From an uncultured Candidatus Pelagibacter sp. (GTDB lineage Bacteria > Pseudomonadota > Alphaproteobacteria > Pelagibacterales > Pelagibacteraceae): a stretch of 32,934 bases of DNA. A program made the translations under genes and the position numbers. Location of the stretch: the NCBI GenBank assembly GCA_905612505.1, contig CAJQSH010000044.1:1-32934 (forward strand), in the 5' to 3' direction. Positions 7,559 through 15,009 of this stretch are shown one piece after another. The first letter of the stretch is position 1. Each line of letters starts with the position of its first letter. The notes beneath the pieces were generated by a model. The model searched no databases and was not told the DNA's origin. It saw nothing but the letters and a program-made list of their open reading frames with translations.

Positions 7559-7592
7559 TAACGTTAAATAATTATCGATATTGATTCGATAA
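7559..7592 (+). promoter_or_regulatory. Two palindromes in the leader of the small membrane gene
   Basis: TTAACGTTAA at 7559-7568 is a perfect 10-base palindrome. TTATCGA and TCGATAA at 7572-7578 and 7586-7592 form a perfect 7-base inverted repeat with a 7-base loop. They lie just downstream of the predicted start point, where an operator or a leader hairpin would act. The ribosome-binding site AAAGGGAG follows, 5 bases before the ATG at 7615. Confidence 0.4.
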
Positions 7593-7614
7593 ATAACAAT
7601 AAAAGGGAGCAAAT

Positions 7615-7830
7615 ATGAAAATACTACAAGGATTAACAGGAACAATAACTAGCTTAACTAACGTTGTTATTGCTTTACTAGGTTTAGGTATCGTTGTTTC
7701 TCTACTTGGTGGAAACGTTCCATTCGTAGGTGGAGTAGCAGAAAATATCATTGGTCTAGTTCAAGGTTTAGGTGATGCAGGTATAGTTGGTTTAATAGCG
7801 GCTATTATCATTCTTAACTTATATAAGTAA
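7615..7830 (+). CDS. Small two-helix membrane protein, copy 1
   Basis: This 71-residue hydrophobic protein has unknown function. It has two predicted membrane segments, about residues 13-33 and 47-69, joined by a Gly-rich loop with GGNVPFVGGVAENI. It has very few charged residues and ends in NLYK. It is paralogous to the next gene (7931-8167): both share the pattern G.NV.F.G....N.I.L...LG..G...LI. The purine-rich ribosome-binding site AAAGGGAG, 5 bases before the ATG, is among the strongest in the window and suggests good translation. Two hairpins follow the stop. It resembles no family I can name; holin-like, bacteriocin-like or membrane-stress roles are possible, but none is shown by the sequence. 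Confidence 0.75.
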   Translation: MKILQGLTGTITSLTNVVIALLGLGIVVSLLGGNVPFVGGVAENIIGLVQGLGDAGIVGLIAAIIILNLYK

Positions 7831-7844
7831 ATATAGTTAAAATT

Positions 7845-7864
7845 AGCAACCCTATAAGGTTGTT
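7845..7864 (+). other. Short hairpin after the first small membrane gene
   Basis: AGCAACC (7845-7851) pairs with GGTTGTT (7858-7864), including one G-T wobble, around the 6-base loop CTATAA. No T-run follows, so on its own it is not a standard terminator. It may protect the 3' end or add to the next hairpin. Confidence 0.45.
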
Positions 7865-7878
7865 AATAAACAAGTTAA

Positions 7879-7914
7879 AATCCCTAATCTTTCATTTAAG
7901 GATTGGGGATTTTT
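7879..7914 (+). terminator. Rho-independent terminator between the small membrane genes
   Basis: AATCCCTAATCTTT (7879-7892) pairs along 14 positions, two of them G-T, with AAGGATTGGGGATT (7898-7911) around a 5-base loop, and a run of T follows to 7914. This is the clearest intrinsic terminator in the window. It ends the transcript of the gene at 7615 only 17 bases before the next paralogue begins. Confidence 0.8.
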
Positions 7915-7930
7915 GATAGGATAATTAATA

Positions 7931-8167
7931 ATGAATAATTGGATTTCTAAAATAAAATCGTATTTAAATAAATTTCTAGAGCTGGGTGTTCTTTTATTAG
8001 GAGTATCTGTAATTGCTGAAATATTATTTGGACCTAATGTGGCTTTTTTTGGGTCTCAGGTTACAAAAAACTTAATTGATCTTCTTAATAGTTTGGGAGA
8101 GCAAGGTGTAGCAGCATTAATAATTGTTTTTGCAGTAATATTTGTTTATAGAAAATTTTTAAAATAG
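7931..8167 (+). CDS. Small two-helix membrane protein, copy 2 (paralogue)
   Basis: This 78-residue protein of unknown function is paralogous to the gene at 7615. It has a Lys-rich N-terminus (KIKSYLNKF), a first membrane segment at about 17-36, the shared loop FGPNVAFFGSQVTKNL, a helix with LLNSLGEQG, and a second membrane segment at about 58-75 ending in YRKFLK. The charged ends suggest that both termini face the cytoplasm (positive-inside rule). TAGGA, 9 bases before the ATG, is a plausible ribosome-binding site. The strong terminator just upstream means expression needs read-through or its own promoter, and none is obvious. The 12-base repeat and the ion-channel relic begin about 35 bases downstream. 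Confidence 0.72.
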   Translation: MNNWISKIKSYLNKFLELGVLLLGVSVIAEILFGPNVAFFGSQVTKNLIDLLNSLGEQGVAALIIVFAVIFVYRKFLK

Positions 8168-8200
8168 TCATTTATTTTTAATAAATTTTAAATAGTCTGG

Positions 8201-8212
8201 CATAACTAGTGC
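8201..8212 (+). repeat. 12-base direct repeat CATAACTAGTGC, right copy
   Basis: This is identical to 7339-7350. It overlaps the first codons that still read as ion-channel sequence (GTG CCA from 8209), so it marks the break point of the relic. Confidence 0.45.
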
Positions 8213-8545
8213 CAACTATATTCATCTTTTCTATGTTTGTTCTTTGGATTCCTACTAAAGAGTTTGAAACAAGGTTAACAACTTCAATGGTAGCTCTACT
8301 TTCTTTAATTGCTTATAATTTTGTCTTCGTAGATGATGTACCTAAATTAAATTATTTAACAGCACTAGATAAATACATTCTTTTGTCATATATATTTTGT
8401 TGTGTCCCAACATTTATGAGTATTTGGTTTAGTAGATTTATTTCAACTAATCAAAAAAAGACCTACACATATTAATCGAAAAATTAGAGTTTGGGGAATA
8501 GCTTTTTATATAACATTTATTTTATGGATTTTTTTTAATAAATAA
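8206..8545 (+). pseudogene. Relic of a pentameric ligand-gated ion channel membrane domain
   Basis: The frame from 8206 reads as the membrane domain of a bacterial Cys-loop-like channel (ELIC/GLIC type). A first helix begins at VPTIFIFSMFVLW, then EFETRLTTSMVALLSLIAY matches helix 2 (ELIC has ERLQTSFTLMLTVVAY), VPKLNYLTALDKYILLSYIF matches the loop and helix 3, and SIWFSRF the end of helix 3. The frame stops at 8473-8475. One base over, from 8462, the sequence continues as HINRKIRVWGIAFY and a fourth helix, ending at TAA 8543-8545. Dropping one A from the seven-A run near 8453-8459 restores one frame through all four helices. An in-frame TAA (8203-8205) precedes the relic and the extracellular ligand-binding domain is missing, so it is 5'-deleted as well as frameshifted. 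Confidence 0.72.
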
Positions 8546-8658
8546 TATTTTTTTAATTCATATTATGTTAAGTAGTTGCCATTATGTAGGTTAAAGTTTT
8601 TTTACCCTAAAGTTCTATAATTATTGATGACTTAAAAAAATTTACTTACAATATTATT

Positions 8659-8673
8659 AGACTTTACGAGTCT
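8659..8673 (+). promoter_or_regulatory. Inverted repeat upstream of glutamate dehydrogenase
   Basis: AGACT and AGTCT flank the 5-base spacer TTACG, about 85 bases before the gdhA start. It could be an operator half-site pair or a small hairpin. The rest of 8546-8758 shows nothing else I can name. Confidence 0.25.
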
Positions 8674-8758
8674 CTCAAAAATTTTATTTATCTTCTTCTA
8701 AAATTTAAAGGTAGGAATCACAACCACAAGGTATATAATTAATCTTTAATTAATAATT

Positions 8759-10159
8759 ATGAGTTTTAAAAAAAATGTTGATTTATATGTTGAGCAATCA
8801 GCAAAATTACTGAAATTCAGCGATGATCTTATAGATCACATTAAGTCTACACACTCATTAATTAAAGTTAATGTTGGTGTTGAGATAAATAAAAAAATTC
8901 ATAATTTTACAGGTTGGAGGGCCGTTCATTCAGAGCATATTTTACCAAGCAAAGGTGGAATGCGTTATTCTATAAATGTAGACCAAGATGATACCGAAGC
9001 TTTAGCTTCATTGATGACATACAAGTGTGCTATTGTAGATATTCCATTTGGTGGTTCTAAAGGCGGATTGAAAATTAATCCCAAAAATTACACAGAACGA
9101 CAACTTCGTTTAATTACCAAAGCTTTTGCAACTAAACTAATCAATAAAGGTTTTATATCTCCAGCAATCAATGTACCAGCGCCTGACGTTGGTACCACTG
9201 AGAGAGAAATGGAGTGGATTAAAGATACTTATAAATCTTTGAAACCTGAAGATATCAATTATAGAGGCTGCGTTACTGGAAAACCAATTCATAGTGGAGG
9301 TATAGTTGGAAGAACAGAGGCAACAGGCAGAGGTATAGAGGAGGTGATTAGAGAGTTATTTAGACATAAGGATGTTGTTAAAGAAGCAAAGTTAAAAAAT
9401 AAATTAAAAGATAATTTAATTGTTATTCAAGGATTTGGAAATGTGGGAAGTAATTTAGCAGAACACTTATATAATAGAGATAATGCAAAGATTATAGCCA
9501 TAGGTGAAAGTAATGGATATCTGTATAATAAAAAAGGTATTGACATTAGTAGTTTAAACAAATTTTATAAAAAAAATAAAACCATCAATAACAAAAAACT
9601 AGGAAAATTTTATAATAAACCAGATAAATTACTAGAGCTAGATTGTGATATTTTAATACCAGCGGCCTTAGAAAATGCCATCACAATAAAAAATGTTAAG
9701 AAAATAAAAACTAAAATAATTATAGAGGCTGCAAATGGACCTATTTCTTTTGAGGCAGATAAAGAATTAAATAAAAGAGGAATAATGATTTTACCTGACA
9801 TCTATGTCAACGCTGGAGGAGTTGTTGTTTCTTATTTTGAGTGGGTTAAAAATATATCGCACATAAGATTTGGAAGAGTTGAAAAAAGATTTCAAGAACA
9901 TAAAGTATTAGATCTTATCAATTTAATTGATCAAAAAACAAAAACAAAAACAGACCCTGTGTTAATTTCTAAAATAATTCACGGAGCAAATGAGGAAGAT
10001 TTGGCTTATTCAGGTTTGGAAGATTCAATGCGGAATGCCTTTAATGAAATTTTGCAAATTAAAAAAAAAATTAAAAAATCTTTTAGAGAAAGCACTTATT
10101 ACCTTTCTTTACAAAAAATTAGAAAATTTTATACACCAGAAGGTTTTCCAAAAAGATAA
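8759..10159 (+). CDS. gdhA: Glutamate dehydrogenase (Glu/Leu/Phe/Val family)
   Basis: The enzyme interconverts glutamate with 2-oxoglutarate and ammonium using NAD(P), linking nitrogen and central carbon metabolism in the cytosol. The N-terminal substrate domain shows SKGGMRY with Lys65, YKCA with Lys89, and GGSKGG with the catalytic Lys101. VPAPDVGT contains the catalytic Asp143. The C-terminal Rossmann domain carries GFGNVGSN near 225-232 and a later AANGP and PD..VNAGG segment typical of the family. At 466 residues it is somewhat longer than usual, with a Lys-rich C-terminal tail. Cofactor preference cannot be read reliably. The start ATG follows a long AT-rich leader; slyX follows about 60 bases downstream. 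Confidence 0.92.
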   Translation: MSFKKNVDLYVEQSAKLLKFSDDLIDHIKSTHSLIKVNVGVEINKKIHNFTGWRAVHSEHILPSKGGMRYSINVDQDDTEALASLMTYKCAIVDIPFGGSKGGLKINPKNYTERQLRLITKAFATKLINKGFISPAINVPAPDVGTTEREMEWIKDTYKSLKPEDINYRGCVTGKPIHSGGIVGRTEATGRGIEEVIRELFRHKDVVKEAKLKNKLKDNLIVIQGFGNVGSNLAEHLYNRDNAKIIAIGESNGYLYNKKGIDISSLNKFYKKNKTINNKKLGKFYNKPDKLLELDCDILIPAALENAITIKNVKKIKTKIIIEAANGPISFEADKELNKRGIMILPDIYVNAGGVVVSYFEWVKNISHIRFGRVEKRFQEHKVLDLINLIDQKTKTKTDPVLISKIIHGANEEDLAYSGLEDSMRNAFNEILQIKKKIKKSFRESTYYLSLQKIRKFYTPEGFPKR

Positions 10160-10218
10160 GATTAAGTTATTTTGATTTATCTCAACTATATCTAATGGTA
10201 TATCAAGTTCATATTTAA

Positions 10219-10425
10219 ATGGAAAATTTGATTAAAAAACTAGAGGAACAGATTACATTTCTTCAACACGAGATATCTCAAATAAGTAATGAGCTTTATT
10301 CGCAGCAAAAAGAAATCACAGATTTAAAAAAAGAAATTTTAAATTTTAAAAAAATAATTAACGAACTAGATAATGAAAATGAAACAAATATTATTAAAGA
10401 AGATAAAAAACCACCACATTACTAA
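10219..10425 (+). CDS. slyX: SlyX family coiled-coil protein
   Basis: This 68-residue protein is almost entirely one predicted coiled coil (heptads of Leu and Ile from residue 4 to about 50) and ends with PPHY, the C-terminal signature of SlyX proteins. The molecular role of SlyX is not established. It lies between glutamate dehydrogenase and the BaiN-like flavoprotein on the same strand, 16 bases before the latter. Confidence 0.85.
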   Translation: MENLIKKLEEQITFLQHEISQISNELYSQQKEITDLKKEILNFKKIINELDNENETNIIKEDKKPPHY

Positions 10426-10441
10426 TTCTTATAATTAATTC

Positions 10442-11623
10442 ATGACAAAAAAATATGATGTTATTATAATCGGCGCTGGCGCAGCGGGCTTGATGAGCGC
10501 CATAGAAGCGGGTAAAAGGAGCAAAAAAGTACTTCTGGTAGATCATTCAAAAAAGATAGGAGAAAAAATTCGTATATCAGGTGGAGGTAGATGTAACTTT
10601 ACAAACATCAATATCCACCCAAGTAAATTTATTTCAAAAAATCCTAAGTTTATAATATCTGCTTTAAGTCAATATACGCAAAATGATTTTATAAATATAA
10701 TTAAAAAACATAATATTAAATTTCATGAAAAAAAGTTAGGACAGCTTTTTTGTGATGAAAGTGCTCAACAAATTGTTGATATGCTGCTTTTAGAATGTCA
10801 AATGGCAAACGTTACATTGATGAAAGAAATAATTATTACAGATGTTGATAAACAAGATGATCAATATTTTATTGTTGTTAATTCTGATAAATACTTTTGT
10901 AATTCATTGATTATCGCTACAGGAGGTTTATCTGTTCCCAAAATTGGAGCTAGTAAATTTGGTTATGATATAGCTAAAAAGTTTAATTTAAATATTATAG
11001 AAACATTGCCCGCATTAGTACCTCTGACTTTTAATAAAAAATTACTTACTATGTGTAAAGAACTTAGCGGATTATCTTTAGAAACAGTTGTTTTTCTTAA
11101 TAAGGCTTTTTTTCAAGAAGGTATGCTATTTACTCATAGAGGATTAAGTGGGCCTTCCATATTACAAATCTCCTCTTATTGGAAATTAGGCGATAATATT
11201 AAAATTAACCTTTCACCAAAAATAGATATTTTTAAACTTTTAGAAAGCGAAAAAAACTTAAATCCTAAGCAGGATATTAATAATATAATTTCAAAAACTC
11301 TTCCTAAAAGATTGGCTTATATGATCTGCAAAGAAAATAATGTTAGTGGCAATATATCTGAATTATCAAATAAATTATTAAAACAATTAAGTGATTCCAT
11401 AAATATGTGGATTATTAATCCTACTGGATCTGAAGGGTATAGAACAGCGGAAGTTACTCTCGGTGGTATAGATACTAATGAGCTTTCTTCTAAAACAATG
11501 ATGTCAAATAAAAATCCAGGTTTATTTTTTATTGGTGAAGTTGTGGATGTTACTGGTCATTTGGGTGGTTATAATTTTCAGTGGGCATGGTCCTCTGGTT
11601 TTGTAGCTGGTCAATATGCCTAA
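10442..11623 (+). CDS. BaiN/RdsA (HI0933/YhiN) family FAD flavoprotein
   Basis: This is an FAD-dependent enzyme of the HI0933-like family. E. coli YhiN of this family has been reported as RdsA, which makes dihydrouridine in 23S rRNA; the BaiN name comes from a gut bile-acid context and is less likely here. The N-terminal Rossmann FAD motif GAGAAG lies at 12-17, and KIRISGGGRCNFTN at about 43-56 is the family fingerprint. TGGLSVPKIGASKFGYD is near 160, THRGLSGPSIL is in the middle domain, and the C-terminal FAD segment is FIGEVVDVTGHLGGYNFQWAWSSG. The 393-residue length is normal. It may be cotranscribed with slyX. Confidence 0.88.
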   Translation: MTKKYDVIIIGAGAAGLMSAIEAGKRSKKVLLVDHSKKIGEKIRISGGGRCNFTNINIHPSKFISKNPKFIISALSQYTQNDFINIIKKHNIKFHEKKLGQLFCDESAQQIVDMLLLECQMANVTLMKEIIITDVDKQDDQYFIVVNSDKYFCNSLIIATGGLSVPKIGASKFGYDIAKKFNLNIIETLPALVPLTFNKKLLTMCKELSGLSLETVVFLNKAFFQEGMLFTHRGLSGPSILQISSYWKLGDNIKINLSPKIDIFKLLESEKNLNPKQDINNIISKTLPKRLAYMICKENNVSGNISELSNKLLKQLSDSINMWIINPTGSEGYRTAEVTLGGIDTNELSSKTMMSNKNPGLFFIGEVVDVTGHLGGYNFQWAWSSGFVAGQYA

Positions 11624-11711
11624 ATATTATGTTTCTTTTGTACGGTTTACCTACATTTTTTATATTCATATCTCAACATTATTTATTTATTAGTATTATT
11701 AGTATAAATAC

Positions 11712-12683
11712 TTGACTCTTATGCATAATAAATCATTTTCAGAAATTGTTGAATCATTAAAATCACAAGGTTATAAAACCTCATTAGTTGAAATTGAGAG
11801 ATATGGGGATTTTTGTCCCGAAGATGTTGATTGGAATGATAAAGATGTTCCACATTTAAACATAGTTCACACAAAAGTCGAAGGCATACAAACTGTTATT
11901 TCAGAAAAAATAATGAACTCAATTTATTTTCAAAAATTACCATATTTAGGATTTAAGATACCATTGATTGTTAATAGCTACGAATATGCAAAATTCAACA
12001 ATATATATTATACCACTTACGGTCCATTCATTCTTGTTATTAATTCAATTAGTGAGCTTGTTTCAAAAAATAAAACTAAAAATATTGTAACCATCGCCAT
12101 AGCTTCTAAAAGTTTTTTTAAAATATTTCACCCACTCATTAAAAAACTATTAATTAAAAATAATAATTTGCTCATGAGAGAAGACTTTCCAATGAGAGAA
12201 AGAAGGGGGGTATTAAGAAAAAATAATCACAGTTTCTTTTCTAAATCAAAAACTTATTCTTATAGCAATAGTACAGACATTTACAGAGCAAATATTTTTT
12301 TAGAAAAAGGCTCAGATCTACCTATATCAATAAATAAAGAAGAATTAATTAACGCTGATAACGAACAAATTTTAGGAAATAAAGTTGGAATTTATTCTTT
12401 TTTTATAAATATTGATAATTATAAAAATAAAAAATTATGGCCAACTACCTGTGTTCATGAAGGTGCACCATTAAATAAAAATTGTATTGAAAAAGATCTA
12501 TTATTATGCCCTTGGCATAAAAGAAAAAACCTCCCATTAATACAAATTGATTCTTCAAATAAAATACATATTTTTAAACATGTTGATTACGCCATCAAGG
12601 AAGATGAAAATTTTATAAAAATAAAATATAGAAATAACCCAAATTATTATGATGAAAAAACACACACTTTCTTAGAGTATTAA
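11712..12683 (+). CDS. Protein with C-terminal Rieske [2Fe-2S] domain, N-terminus unrecognised
   Basis: This 323-residue protein, with no signal peptide, is expected to carry an Fe-S cluster in the cytosol. Near the C-terminus CVH (Cys247, His249) and CPWH (Cys266, His269) form the Rieske pattern CxH-x16-CxxH, with Pro and Trp as in ferredoxin-type Rieske domains. The first 200 residues are not recognised; REDFPMRERRGVLR at about 156-169 is a conserved-looking basic motif. It is unlike classic Rieske ring oxygenases, where the cluster is N-terminal. The MOSC gene starts 5 bases after its stop, so the two are probably cotranscribed and may act together. The start could be the TTG at 11712 or the nearby ATG at 11721 (MHNKSF). 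Substrate and function are unknown. Confidence 0.72.
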   Translation: MTLMHNKSFSEIVESLKSQGYKTSLVEIERYGDFCPEDVDWNDKDVPHLNIVHTKVEGIQTVISEKIMNSIYFQKLPYLGFKIPLIVNSYEYAKFNNIYYTTYGPFILVINSISELVSKNKTKNIVTIAIASKSFFKIFHPLIKKLLIKNNNLLMREDFPMRERRGVLRKNNHSFFSKSKTYSYSNSTDIYRANIFLEKGSDLPISINKEELINADNEQILGNKVGIYSFFINIDNYKNKKLWPTTCVHEGAPLNKNCIEKDLLLCPWHKRKNLPLIQIDSSNKIHIFKHVDYAIKEDENFIKIKYRNNPNYYDEKTHTFLEY

Positions 12684-12688
12684 GATAT

Positions 12689-13468
12689 ATGGATTCAACA
12701 ATTTCATCTATACATTATTGCCCTGTAAAATCTTTATCCTTTCAAAGCATTGAGTCTTGTGAGATTAAAAAAGATTTAGGAATCATGAATGATAGAATGT
12801 TTGCTTTTTCACGTACCATTGATGCAGAAAAAGTTAAATTAATTGAAAAAAATCCTGATAAGCGAAACTTGAATAATTTTTTAACATTAAAAAACTCTCC
12901 AATTTTAAATAAGTATAATTTTATTTATAGAGATAACAAATTAATGTTAATGCTTGAGGGTAAAGAATTAATATCAATATCAGTAGATGATGTAGAACAA
13001 AGATCTTTACTTATAAATAAACTGGTAGAGCTAGAAAGTTCATTATTAAAACCAATTTCATTACTACAAAATAAAAAATTTCCTTTTTATGACACCTCGC
13101 ATTCTGATAAAGTTTTTAACTCTATGTCCTTGGTAAATCTTAATAGTATCGAAGATTTGGGAAAAAAAATTAACAAAAAAATAGAGTTTCAAAGATTTAG
13201 AGGAAATTTTTATGTTGATGGAATTGATGCTTGGGAAGAGCGTAATTGGATTAAAAAAACTATAAAAATTAATAATGTTTCGTTTAAAGTCGAAAGAAAT
13301 ATTCCACGTTGTGTAGCTATTAATTTAAAACCTAAAACTGATGACAACGGGTTAAATTTACTTCATTCTTTAAAAAAAAAATACAATCATTTTGATTTGG
13401 GTGTCTATTTAAGACCATTGAATGACGGTGAAGTTAAAATTGGAAACACAGTAGATATTAATCAATAA
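12689..13468 (+). CDS. MOSC domain protein, mARC/YcbX-like
   Basis: This is a predicted molybdenum-cofactor protein of 259 residues. The N-terminal MOSC beta-barrel opens with SSIHYCPVKSLS, and the MOSC domain spans about 125-257. The signature Cys208 in NIPRCVAINL is placed like the molybdenum-ligating cysteine of mARC and YcbX, although the following TxxDP of those proteins is not kept. Family members reduce N-hydroxylated compounds or sulfoxides, and YcbX carries its own C-terminal ferredoxin. This protein has none, but the gene 5 bases upstream encodes a Rieske protein that could serve as electron donor. No molybdopterin synthesis genes are in the window. Confidence 0.8.
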   Translation: MDSTISSIHYCPVKSLSFQSIESCEIKKDLGIMNDRMFAFSRTIDAEKVKLIEKNPDKRNLNNFLTLKNSPILNKYNFIYRDNKLMLMLEGKELISISVDDVEQRSLLINKLVELESSLLKPISLLQNKKFPFYDTSHSDKVFNSMSLVNLNSIEDLGKKINKKIEFQRFRGNFYVDGIDAWEERNWIKKTIKINNVSFKVERNIPRCVAINLKPKTDDNGLNLLHSLKKKYNHFDLGVYLRPLNDGEVKIGNTVDINQ

Positions 13469-13646
13469 AAGCTAATTCAATTCTAACAATAATTGTAGTT
13501 ACACACCAGATGGGTTTTTTCAGGTAGATTTCTGACCGTGTTTTTTTAATGTAGGAAAAGTATTTGAACAAGGACTCCTAACAATTATTTGCTAACCCAT
13601 AAAACGACAGAAAAAAACAATTTTTACAAGCTGTACTTGATGCTAA

Positions 13647-14951
13647 TTAAGAAATAATATCTTTATTAACAGAAATTTCCTCTTTTGTAGGCTCTTCTAT
13701 AGGTTCTGTTGTTGGATTTAACTCCATTCCTATTGGTGTTATTGTTTGTGGCATGGCAGTAAATTGTGAATCAGGATTATTTTCTGTTGTTCTTATACGC
13801 ATTCTATGAAGTGCATAAATACCAATTATTAAATGAAAAATTATTAAAAATACAAAGTAACCATTTGAGCCAATAACACTCATAAATATAGAACATAAGA
13901 AAGGTCCACTAATAGCTCCTAATCCAAATGTAAATTGTAAACCAGCTCCTGCTGCAACAAATTTTTCTTTAGGAATAAAATCATTTGTGTGTGCAAAAAT
14001 TATTGCAAACATAGGTAAACTACAAAACGAAAATAAAATTAAAAATATATAAAACCAAGTTTTACTTGTGCCAAGATCACCAGGTAAATACATTTGTCTT
14101 GATGCAAAAATGGCACAAATTGCAAAAAAAGCTGCACCAAATGTAGTATAGATTATAATTAACCTTCTATCAAATTTATCAGATAGTTTTCCAATAGGAA
14201 ATTGTGCAATAGCACCTGATATTGCTAACAAGAAAGTTACAACTGAAATTTCAAAAATAGTAAAATTCATTGAAGCTGCATAAACAGCAAGTAATGAAAA
14301 TAAAGCTGATTGTGCGGTACCATAAAAAAGAGAACCTACCATTCCCAATGGAGATGTTTTGTATAATTCTTTTAAAGTCATACTGGTAATTTTTTTGAAC
14401 GTAGGAGCTTTTCTTTTAGTTAGCAAAATTGGAATCAACGCAAGTGACATAAATAAAGAAACTAATATAAAAGGCTGAAAGTTTTCTGGCTTACTAAAAT
14501 TTAAAAAAAACATTCCAATTGACATAGATCCATAGAGTACAATCATATAAATAGACAAAACACTCCCTCTATTTTTATTGCTTGATCTGTCATTTAACCA
14601 ACTTTCAGCAATTGTATATATAGAAACCATACTAATACCGGTGATAACCCTAAGTATAAACCAAGTAAAAGGATGAATAAAAATAGAATGCATTAATATA
14701 ACTATTGAAGCAATAGAAGCAAAAGCTGCAAATACTCTTATGTGACCTACTCTAAATATAAAACCAGGAATAGTTTTTGCGCCAATAAAATATCCAACAT
14801 AATAACCTGATAGCATGAAACCAGTTGCAAGCAGACTAAACTCTTCTTGAACAGCTCTTACACCAAGTAGTGATCCTTGGTACCCATGAGCCAACATTAT
14901 GAAACCCATTCCTAAAAATAATGCCCAAGAGTTTTTTAAGATTTTATTCAT
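13647..14951 (-). CDS. MFS permease, YcaD-like
   Basis: This is a 12-helix inner-membrane permease of the major facilitator superfamily, 434 residues. The N-terminal half has the YcaD-like pattern GYQGSLLGVRA, GYYVGYFIGAK, and IAESWLNDR after helix 4. The second half has FPIGKLSDKFDRR, the typical MFS loop between helices 8 and 9. A hydrophilic tail of about 45 residues, rich in Pro, Thr and Glu, follows the last helix. The substrate cannot be predicted. It is the last gene of the long minus-strand run and lies 58 bases after the EamA gene, with an inverted repeat directly before its start codon. Confidence 0.88.
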   Translation of the reverse strand: MNKILKNSWALFLGMGFIMLAHGYQGSLLGVRAVQEEFSLLATGFMLSGYYVGYFIGAKTIPGFIFRVGHIRVFAAFASIASIVILMHSIFIHPFTWFILRVITGISMVSIYTIAESWLNDRSSNKNRGSVLSIYMIVLYGSMSIGMFFLNFSKPENFQPFILVSLFMSLALIPILLTKRKAPTFKKITSMTLKELYKTSPLGMVGSLFYGTAQSALFSLLAVYAASMNFTIFEISVVTFLLAISGAIAQFPIGKLSDKFDRRLIIIYTTFGAAFFAICAIFASRQMYLPGDLGTSKTWFYIFLILFSFCSLPMFAIIFAHTNDFIPKEKFVAAGAGLQFTFGLGAISGPFLCSIFMSVIGSNGYFVFLIIFHLIIGIYALHRMRIRTTENNPDSQFTAMPQTITPIGMELNPTTEPIEEPTKEEISVNKDIIS

Positions 14952-14953
14952 AA

Positions 14954-14976
14954 ATCAGACCGTAGTTATTTCTGAT
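14954..14976 (-). promoter_or_regulatory. Inverted repeat over the MFS ribosome-binding region
   Basis: ATCAGA (14954-14959) and TCTGAT (14971-14976) form a perfect 6-base inverted repeat with an 11-base loop, ending 2 bases before the MFS start codon at 14951. No good Shine-Dalgarno sequence is seen. If folded in RNA, the stem would cover the initiation region; as DNA it could be an operator. Confidence 0.35.
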
Positions 14977-15009
14977 CTACCTGTAAATCAAGTCTTAATT
15001 GTGATGAAT

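Larger units (their letters stand above)
7229..7614. other. 386-base gene-poor stretch with relics and regulatory signals
   Basis: No intact gene is seen here. The stretch holds short repeated TTTCTAGTTT words near 7259-7282, one copy of a 12-base repeat (7339-7350), an N-terminal gene fragment (7387-7455), and the promoter and palindromes of the small membrane-protein gene at 7615. Confidence 0.6.

Noticed and set aside
8209-8475. An 88-residue stand-alone membrane protein
   Set aside because: The sequence is the middle of a ligand-gated channel membrane domain and continues one frame over, so it is a relic and not a separate gene.
8546-8758. Possible riboswitch before glutamate dehydrogenase
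   Set aside because: Only one short inverted repeat is seen; no conserved aptamer core or terminator structure could be read.
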